A stretch of DNA of 18,653 bases from JBGTFE01 sp041747435 (GTDB lineage Bacteria; Acidobacteriota; Blastocatellia; Pyrinomonadales; Pyrinomonadaceae). The DNA lies in the NCBI GenBank assembly GCA_041747435.1, contig JBGTFE010000149.1, forward strand, positions 1 to 18,653, read 5' to 3'. This document shows positions 13,542-18,653 of this stretch, one piece after another. The first letter of the stretch is position 1, and each line of letters starts with the position of its first letter. Under the pieces are notes generated by a model, which was not told the origin of the DNA, did not search any database, and saw only the letters and a list, made by a program, of their open reading frames with translations. Made by a program: the position numbers and the translations under genes.

Positions 13542-15206
13542 ATGATTGAATTTCTGCAAAATTTTGACCTCAACGCAATCGGCGAATTTTCTCCGGTTGC
13601 GCTTTTTTTTATTTTCTTTTTCGCCACATTTTTTAGCGAAGACGCAGCGTGTCTCGCCGCCGGAGCCTTAGCCGGACAGGGACGGATCAGCTTTGCTTTG
13701 GCGCTTGCGGCGTGTTTTGCGGGAATTTTTGTCGGTGACGTTTTACTTTACTGGATTGGCAGGCTCGGTGGAGAAAAGGTTTTGCGAAAACGTTGGTTTT
13801 CCCGGATTGTTTCCGAATCTGCTGTCTCAAACGCTGCTCAATGGTTCGAAAAACGCGGCGCCGCGGTCGTTTTTCTGAGCCGCTTTCTAGTCGGTTTGCG
13901 GCTTCCGACTTATCTGGCTGCGGGGTTTTTGCGAACGAATTTTCCAAAGTTTGCATTTTATCTTGTGCTCGCGGCTGCAATTTGGACACCGATTCTGGTC
14001 GGCTCTACCGCCTTTGCCGGGCAATTTTTCTTTTCAAAGAATCTTATTTTGCTCGTAATTTTTTCTTTTATCGCGCTACGCATCCTATCGAAATTCAGTT
14101 CCTGGAAAAACCGTCGGCTTTTTATCGGAAAATTGAAACGGATCGGAAAATGGGAATTTTGGTCGCTCAAAATTTTCTATTTTCCCGTAGTTTGTTATTT
14201 TGTTCGGCTTGCTTTCAAACATAGAAGCCTGAATATTTTCACGTGTGCGAATCCGGCGATCCTAGCGGGCGGTTTTATCGGAGAATCGAAACATGAAATA
14301 TATAAAAACTTGATAAAATCTCGGGCGAATTCGGACTATCTCTTGCGCCACATTTTTTTGGGTCGCGACGCGACGACCGAAAAGAAAGTATCCGACGCTC
14401 GGCGATTTATTGATGAGAACGATCTGAATTTTCCGCTCGTCCTGAAGCCTGACGCCGGCGAGCGCGGAAACGGTGTGAAAATCATCAGGAATTTTTCGGA
14501 ACTTCCGTCTGAGCTTAAAAATCTCAAAAGCGATTATCTTCTTCAGGAATATGCCGACGGCGTGGAAGCAAGCATTTTTTACTATCGATTTCCGAACGCA
14601 AAAAAAGGCGCGATCTTTTCGGTCACCGAAAAGCGTTTTCCGAAACTTGCTGGTGACGGACGCGCGACGCTGGAGACTTTGATCTTGCGCGACGATCGAG
14701 CCGTGAGGTTGGCAAAAAGCTATTTCGATCACAATCGCGAACGGCTGCAAACGATTCCGGCAAAAGGCGAGAAAGTTCAACTTATCGACATTGGAACACA
14801 TTCCCGCGGCGCGATTTTTGTCGACGGTGACTGGCTGAAAACCGAAGCCCTGGAAAACAAGATCGATGAAATATGTCGGCGTTTTGAAGGTTTCTATTTT
14901 GGCAGGTTTGACATAAAAGCCGCGTCCTTTGCAGATTTGCAAGCGGGGAAAAACTTCAAGATCATTGAGCTAAACGGCGTAACCAGCGAATCGACAAATA
15001 TTTACGACCCGAAGTATTCGTTGTTTGACGCTTACCGAATTTTATTCGCGCAATGGCGTATTGCATTTGAAATCGGCGCGGAAAACGCTAAACTCGGAAC
15101 CAAGCCGACAGCTGTTTTGGATCTTATAAGACTCGCGGTGGGAAAAACGCCTGCAGCGAATTTACCGATTTCTGTAAATCGTCGACCATTACGAGCCGAC
15201 CGCTAA
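13542..15206 (+). CDS. DedA/VTT membrane domain fused to an ATP-grasp ligase
   Basis: The 554-residue protein joins two functions. Residues 1-190 are a DedA/VTT-type domain with hydrophobic spans at about 18-42, 52-75, 137-160 and 168-185. Key residues include Glu33 (FSEDAA), Asp66 (GDVLLYWIG) and the Arg/Pro motif FLSRFLVGLRLPTYLAAG (Arg114, Arg120). DedA proteins are linked to polyprenyl-phosphate or phospholipid translocation. Residues about 205-260 (YFPVVCYFVRLAFKHRSL, ANPAILAGGFIGESK) and the ATP-grasp at about 265-505 form a carboxylate-amine-ligase-like module. Lys302, GERGNGV (306-312), QEYADG (335-340), RFDIK (455-459) and IELNG (475-479) would bind ATP and metal. The acid and amine substrates are unknown. 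The ribosome site is poorly spaced. The NRDE gene follows after three bases. Confidence 0.85.
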   Translation: MIEFLQNFDLNAIGEFSPVALFFIFFFATFFSEDAACLAAGALAGQGRISFALALAACFAGIFVGDVLLYWIGRLGGEKVLRKRWFSRIVSESAVSNAAQWFEKRGAAVVFLSRFLVGLRLPTYLAAGFLRTNFPKFAFYLVLAAAIWTPILVGSTAFAGQFFFSKNLILLVIFSFIALRILSKFSSWKNRRLFIGKLKRIGKWEFWSLKIFYFPVVCYFVRLAFKHRSLNIFTCANPAILAGGFIGESKHEIYKNLIKSRANSDYLLRHIFLGRDATTEKKVSDARRFIDENDLNFPLVLKPDAGERGNGVKIIRNFSELPSELKNLKSDYLLQEYADGVEASIFYYRFPNAKKGAIFSVTEKRFPKLAGDGRATLETLILRDDRAVRLAKSYFDHNRERLQTIPAKGEKVQLIDIGTHSRGAIFVDGDWLKTEALENKIDEICRRFEGFYFGRFDIKAASFADLQAGKNFKIIELNGVTSESTNIYDPKYSLFDAYRILFAQWRIAFEIGAENAKLGTKPTAVLDLIRLAVGKTPAANLPISVNRRPLRADR

Positions 15207-15209
15207 TTT

Positions 15210-15932
15210 ATGTGCGTAATTTTTTTTGCCTACAATCAGCATCCCGATTTTCCATTGATTCTGGTTGCGAATCGCGACGAATTTTACGATCGCCCGACCG
15301 CTGCAGCGCATGTTTGGGATGATTTTCCGAATATTCTCGCCGGGAGAGATTTGGTCGCGGGCGGAACGTGGCTCGGCGTAACAAAAACGGGAAGATTTGC
15401 CGCGGTGACAAACTACCGCGACCCGAAAGCGCCGCCCGGCACCATTTCGCGCGGAGATCTTGTCGCCGATTTTCTAAAGTCGGAAGTGCCCTGCGAAAGT
15501 TATCTAAAAAATATCGAAAGCAAAGCGCGGGAATTTTCGGGTTTTAATTTAATGATCGGCGAAATAAACCCGGCGAAAAATGAAATATTTTATTTTTCTA
15601 ATCGCGGCGGACCCGTGCGCAGATTGGAAGGCGGTGTTTACGGATTGAGCAATCATTTGCTCGATACGCCGTGGCGAAAGGTCGAAAAAGGCAAGGCATT
15701 TTTAGCAGAAAACATCGACGAAAACTTTTCGAAAGAAGTGTGTTTTCAGCTTCTCGGCGATGAAAGCTTGGCTGATGATGAAGATCTCCCGGAAACGGGC
15801 ATCGGTTATCAAAAAGAAAAAGCGCTTTCCGCGATCTTTATAAAAACGCCGATCTACGGTACACGTTCTTCGACGGTTCTGACCATTGAAAAAGATTTTA
15901 AGACGAATTTTGAAGAGAGAGTTTTTATTTAA
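15210..15932 (+). CDS. NRDE (TANGO2-like) family protein
   Basis: The 240-residue protein carries the family signature ANRDE (residues 20-24), with MCVIFFAYNQHPDFPLILVA before it and DRPTAAAHVW after it. GGTWLGVTKTGRFAAVTNYRDP (about 51-72), SNRGGPVRRLEGGVYGLSNHLLDTPWRKV and RSSTVLTI follow as expected. Cys2, exposed if the initiator Met is removed, could act like an N-terminal nucleophile, as proposed for this fold. TANGO2 is linked to haem or lipid handling in eukaryotes; the bacterial role is unsettled. It is cytosolic. It begins three bases after the DedA-ATP-grasp stop with no clear Shine-Dalgarno, so translation is probably coupled. Its stop overlaps the stop of the convergent acyltransferase gene. 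Confidence 0.9.
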   Translation: MCVIFFAYNQHPDFPLILVANRDEFYDRPTAAAHVWDDFPNILAGRDLVAGGTWLGVTKTGRFAAVTNYRDPKAPPGTISRGDLVADFLKSEVPCESYLKNIESKAREFSGFNLMIGEINPAKNEIFYFSNRGGPVRRLEGGVYGLSNHLLDTPWRKVEKGKAFLAENIDENFSKEVCFQLLGDESLADDEDLPETGIGYQKEKALSAIFIKTPIYGTRSSTVLTIEKDFKTNFEERVFI

Positions 15933-16741
15933 TCAAGAAACATTTTCCGATATTTCTCGCTTACGTTCTTTGAATCAAACAATACGAAAAAGTCAATGGT
16001 TTTAAATTCGCGGTCTATAATTGGCGCTCCGCAAATTTTTGCACCGAGTCGTAAATACATATTAAAAAGAGCTGGCAGTTCGGGCGGTTCGTCGTTCGGA
16101 AAGCTTTCGTCGAGCGGACAGATTTTTTCCGCGCGCGGGTTGACGCGATAAGTTTTATGAAGGTGTCCGTCGCGTTCGAGTCGGCGAAAGATCTCTGCTC
16201 CGGCTGCGGTATCTTGTGTAAAAACCGAACAGCAGCCGAAGAAATAACGCTTGCCCATTCGCTTCAGATAATTCGCCAAACCTTTCCACAAAAGAAAAAG
16301 CACGCGCGTGTTTCGATGTTCGCGCGCGATACATGCCCGACCGATCTCGATCGACTGGTTCAAGACCTCGTTCGGCAAATCTTCGATGCCGAATTCGGTA
16401 AAGGAATAAAATCCGGCGGCGTTTTTGGCGTTTTCGATCGTGCGCAGGCGATAAGTTCCAACCGTCTTCTGCGTCTCGTTTTCGATCACAAGCAAATGTC
16501 TTGAGCTTCGGTCGTATTCATCAAATTCAAGCGATGCGGAATTTGCCGCTTCCGCGCCGCCCGAAAGTTCGCGGGTGAAAACATCAAACCGCAGTCTCAA
16601 AGCCCCGAGAATTTCCTCCGAGGTCTTCGCGACTTTCACCGAGTAGCGCCCTTCACATAAAACGGATGAGCGGGATGACTTTTTTAACAGCCAAGAAGGT
16701 TTAGCGGCGCTAAAAGCAGTTTTTTTCGCTCTGATCTGCAT
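15929..16741 (-). CDS. OlsB/hemolysin-type N-acyltransferase (GNAT superfamily)
   Basis: The 270-residue protein matches the family that includes OlsB, which N-acylates ornithine from acyl-ACP to make lyso-ornithine lipid, and proteins labelled hemolysin. Seen in order: LRLRFDVFTREL (48-59), FDEYDRSSRHLLVIE (73-87), VGTYRLRT, FYSFTEFGI, EIGRACI (132-138), LLWKGLANYL, FFGCCSVF (167-174), then a tail with GAKICGAPIIDREFKTIDFFVLFD. An amino-acid acyltransferase role at the membrane surface is likely, but the acceptor (ornithine or another amine) is not shown. No ribosome site precedes the ATG. The first 30 residues are basic and poorly conserved in appearance. The 3' end overlaps the NRDE stop by four bases, convergently. 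Confidence 0.87.
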   Translation of the reverse strand: MQIRAKKTAFSAAKPSWLLKKSSRSSVLCEGRYSVKVAKTSEEILGALRLRFDVFTRELSGGAEAANSASLEFDEYDRSSRHLLVIENETQKTVGTYRLRTIENAKNAAGFYSFTEFGIEDLPNEVLNQSIEIGRACIAREHRNTRVLFLLWKGLANYLKRMGKRYFFGCCSVFTQDTAAGAEIFRRLERDGHLHKTYRVNPRAEKICPLDESFPNDEPPELPALFNMYLRLGAKICGAPIIDREFKTIDFFVLFDSKNVSEKYRKMFLD

Positions 16742-16827
16742 TTTTGAACATCACATTACTGACAAAAAGTTCACGTTGCCAATGGAAACGTGTGCAAGAA
16801 TATTAAGCCTTGCATTCGCTTTTGTAT

Positions 16828-16980
16828 TCACCCAACTCCTAACTTTATTCCAAAAAGATGATCTCCTCTTTCTGTTGTTCGCCAACGGTCAAAGAAACCG
16901 TAAAATTCGAGAACTCGGTCAAACACCCAGCCTATGCAAATACCAGTAAACAAAAGAGTTGCAAACGTAAGTAAAATAAA
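16828..16980 (-). pseudogene. possible fragment of a TM2-like membrane protein
   Basis: Between a TAG at 16981-16983 and a TGA at 16828-16830 the minus strand reads about 50 residues. They form a hydrophobic segment TLLFTGICIGWVFDRVLEF followed by a charged tail. IGWVFD resembles the 'GIGWLID' end of TM2 domains. There is no ATG or ribosome site and no convincing upstream half, so it would be a remnant at best. Chance is a real alternative. Confidence 0.2.
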
Positions 16981-17072
16981 CTAAACTATCTTTTTAGTTT
17001 CGTAATCGAAAGCTCGTCGGTTTTGATTCGATGGGCGGCTCCACTTTTTTAAGAATTTTCAAAAGTCCGCTC

Positions 17073-17078
17073 GGGAGG
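17073..17078 (+). promoter_or_regulatory. ribosome binding site GGGAGG with ambiguous start
   Basis: GGGAGG lies two bases before an in-frame TTG (17081) and 14 bases before an in-frame ATG (17093). Neither spacing is ideal. The ATG is listed as the start of the anchor gene because it is the commoner codon; the TTG would add four residues. Confidence 0.5.
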
Positions 17079-17092
17079 TTTTGACGACAAAT

Positions 17093-17878
17093 ATGGCTTC
17101 TGCAAATCTTCCTATACGACGCTCATTCGGCGAAACAATGCGCCGGGGCGCATGGTGGGTTTATCCGATTTTTGTTTTTCTCGCTTTGTCCGGATTTCTC
17201 GTTTATTCGACATGGGCTGCATTTCAAGGCGAACATTATGCCTTCGGAAATTATCTGTCGCCGTTTTACTCACCGGAAATTTTCGGGGCGTCGCCGCATG
17301 CGCTTTTCGGCGCGAAACCGAGTTGGATTCCCGAATGGCTTCCGTTTTCGCCCGCGCTTTTGATACTTTGGGCGCCGGCAGGTTTTCGTATGACTTGCTA
17401 TTATTACCGCGGCGCATATTACAAGGCGTTTTGGGCTGATCCGCCGGCATGTTCGGTGGGCGAGCCGCGCGGACATAACTATCGCGGCGAGAGAAAATTT
17501 CCGCTGATTTTGCAAAATGTTCATCGCTATTTCCTTTATTTTGCACTGATTTTTTTAATTTTCCTGACGTGGGACGCGATCAACGCCTTTCGATTCGCTG
17601 ACGGTTTTCACGTCAATCTCGGCTCAATAATTTTAACGGCAAACGTCTTTTTTCTTGGCGGTTATACGTTTAGCTGTCATTCCTTACGCCATCTGATCGG
17701 CGGCAGGTGCGACGAACTTTCAAACAAACCGCTGCAATGCGCGGCTTACAACGCGTGCAGTTCGCTCAACCGGCGCCATATGCTTTTCGCGTGGTGCAGT
17801 TTGTTCGTGGTCGGATTTTCGGACATTTACGTGCGGCTTCTTTCGATGGGAATTTGGACGGATTTTAGGTTTTTTTAG
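17093..17878 (+). CDS. sdhC: succinate dehydrogenase membrane anchor, large single-subunit type
   Basis: The product (261 residues, or 265 from the TTG) is an integral membrane protein with five predicted helices. Counting from the TTG, they are at about 27-47, 91-110, 147-170, 180-198 and 234-258. It resembles the single large anchor of mycobacterial Sdh1-type complexes rather than the paired small SdhC/SdhD of E. coli. Candidate haem ligands are His148 (QNVHRYFLY) and His200/His204 (CHSLRHLIGG). Charged loops carry PRGHNYRGERKFP. It would anchor the flavoprotein and iron-sulfur subunits and pass electrons to quinone. The flavoprotein gene follows after 136 bases that contain an inverted repeat. 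The gene order anchor-flavoprotein supports the call. Confidence 0.88.
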   Translation: MASANLPIRRSFGETMRRGAWWVYPIFVFLALSGFLVYSTWAAFQGEHYAFGNYLSPFYSPEIFGASPHALFGAKPSWIPEWLPFSPALLILWAPAGFRMTCYYYRGAYYKAFWADPPACSVGEPRGHNYRGERKFPLILQNVHRYFLYFALIFLIFLTWDAINAFRFADGFHVNLGSIILTANVFFLGGYTFSCHSLRHLIGGRCDELSNKPLQCAAYNACSSLNRRHMLFAWCSLFVVGFSDIYVRLLSMGIWTDFRFF

Positions 17879-17884
17879 ATTTTT

Positions 17885-18003
17885 TTCACCACAGAGACAC
17901 GGAGGACACGGAGATGTTTTTGTAACGAATCAAAATAATATCTTGTAAATTCTGTTCCTCCTACTATTAATTTTCTCCGTGTTCTCTGTGACTCTGTGGT
18001 GAA
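17885..18003. repeat. intergenic ACACGGAG-type inverted repeat, 30-nt arms
   Basis: The left arm 17885-17914 (TTCACCACAGAGACACGGAG and ten more bases) is complementary at 27 of 30 positions to the right arm 17974-18003 (ending GACTCTGTGGTGAA), with a 59-base AT-rich spacer. The arms contain ACACGGAG units in tandem. Very similar CACAGAGACACGGAG elements recur between genes in many environmental bacteria. It lies between the anchor and the flavoprotein genes and ends 11 bases before the sdhA ATG, so it may influence their relative expression. Confidence 0.85.
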
Positions 18004-18014
18004 TTTTAGTTTTT

Positions 18015-18653
18015 ATGGCGGATTATCAAACTTTTGAACACGATGTTTTAGTTATCGGCGCGGGCGGCGCGGGACTTCGGGCGGCGATTGAAGCATCTTC
18101 AAGCGGCGTTTCGGTCGGGCTTGTCTGCAAATCTCTTTTGGGCAAGGCGCATACCGTAATGGCGGAAGGCGGAATGGCGGCGGCGATTGGAAATGTGGAC
18201 GACCGCGACAATTGGAAGGTTCATTTTACCGACACGATGCGCGGCGGGCAATACGTCAATAATTGGCGAATGGCGGAACTTCACGCCAAAGAAGCACCGG
18301 ACAGAGTTCGTGAACTCGAAGCGTGGGGCGCGGTTTTTGATCGCACCAAAGACGGGAAAATTTTGCAGAGAAATTTCGGCGGACATAAATATCCGCGTCT
18401 GGCGCACGTCGGCGACCGGACGGGATTGGAAATGATTCGCACTCTGCAGGATCACGGCATCCATCAAGGCATCGAAGTTTATATGGAAGTGACCGTCGTT
18501 TCCCTGCTCAAGGACGGCGACCGTGTAGTCGGTGCTTTAGCGTATGAACGCGAACACGGCAGATTTAGAATGGTCAAAGCGAAAGCTATAATTTTAGCGA
18601 CCGGCGGAATCGGACGCGCTTCTAAAATCACGAGCTACAGTTGGGAAGGAACG
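18015..18653 (+). CDS. sdhA: succinate dehydrogenase flavoprotein subunit (5' part, cut by window edge)
   Basis: The frame is open for 213 codons from ATG at 18015 to the window end with no stop. Residues 11-21 (VLVIGAGGAGL) are the FAD-binding Rossmann loop. KAHTVMAEGGM (44-54) contains His46, the expected covalent FAD attachment site. FGGHKYPRLAHVGDRTGLEM (121-140) and AIILATGGIGR complete the N-terminal half of the SdhA/FrdA family. It oxidises succinate to fumarate (or the reverse) in the cytosol, attached to the membrane anchor encoded just upstream. No clear Shine-Dalgarno precedes the ATG, as the inverted repeat occupies that site. The C-terminal catalytic half is outside the window. 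SdhA and FrdA cannot be separated from this part alone. Confidence 0.93.
   Translation, partial: MADYQTFEHDVLVIGAGGAGLRAAIEASSSGVSVGLVCKSLLGKAHTVMAEGGMAAAIGNVDDRDNWKVHFTDTMRGGQYVNNWRMAELHAKEAPDRVRELEAWGAVFDRTKDGKILQRNFGGHKYPRLAHVGDRTGLEMIRTLQDHGIHQGIEVYMEVTVVSLLKDGDRVVGALAYEREHGRFRMVKAKAIILATGGIGRASKITSYSWEGT

Larger units (their letters stand above)
16742..17080. other. 339-base divergent spacer
   Basis: This gap separates the minus-strand acyltransferase from the + strand succinate dehydrogenase genes, so both promoters should be here, but no convincing -35/-10 pair was found. It contains an 8-bp AT hairpin (AAACTAAA 16978-16985 with TTTAGTTT 16993-17000) and a short protein-like open stretch on the minus strand at 16828-16980. 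Otherwise nothing is recognised. Confidence 0.5.

Noticed and set aside
14262..14942. 226-codon minus-strand open frame
   Set aside because: It is antisense to the ATP-grasp half of the DedA fusion, whose motifs are clear in the other frame; no ribosome site or family features.

Overview
This window is from a bacterial chromosome of moderate G+C and high gene density. The gene set suggests an Acidobacteriota member, with Blastocatellia as my best guess. It includes a multidomain Ser/Thr-kinase/ATPase/sigma-54 activator, several ECF sigma factors, exported spondin-like and SMP-30 proteins, and a succinate dehydrogenase with one large five-helix anchor. The placement is inferred from gene content only; there is no rRNA or other marker gene here.

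Positions 1-2260 hold regulators. An ECF sigma factor on the + strand (119-673) has an ECF-like promoter, a leader hairpin and a strong intrinsic terminator. It converges on a minus-strand operon of a STAS-domain protein, a second ECF sigma factor (joined by an ATGA overlap) and a uridine-kinase-like P-loop protein. Positions 2500-8513 hold one very large minus-strand regulator. Its order is protein kinase, AAA ATPase, helical repeats, GAF, GAF, sigma-54 AAA+ and Fis-type helix-turn-helix, about 2004 residues when joined. It is split by a one-base frameshift near 7218, and its kinase domain has Asn in place of the catalytic Asp.

Positions 8546-12265 hold four minus-strand genes for exported proteins: a small protein, a jelly-roll plus SMP-30/gluconolactonase protein, a GlcG/HbpS plus cupin fusion, and a spondin-domain protein. 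Positions 12444-15932 are on the + strand: a DinB-fold protein, a DoxX-like membrane protein, an unusual DedA plus ATP-grasp fusion, and an NRDE (TANGO2-like) protein. An OlsB/hemolysin-type N-acyltransferase (15929-16741) converges on these, and its stop codon overlaps that of the NRDE gene. The right end starts a succinate dehydrogenase operon: the membrane anchor, then the flavoprotein, which is cut by the window edge.

Many of the intergenic gaps carry a different imperfect inverted repeat. Several have arms made of short near-repeats such as CCACGAAA, CCGCGAAACACGCGAAA or ACACGGAG. They look like dispersed intergenic palindromic elements, and some may double as attenuators or operators. 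No tRNA, rRNA, CRISPR array, insertion sequence or phage gene was seen.
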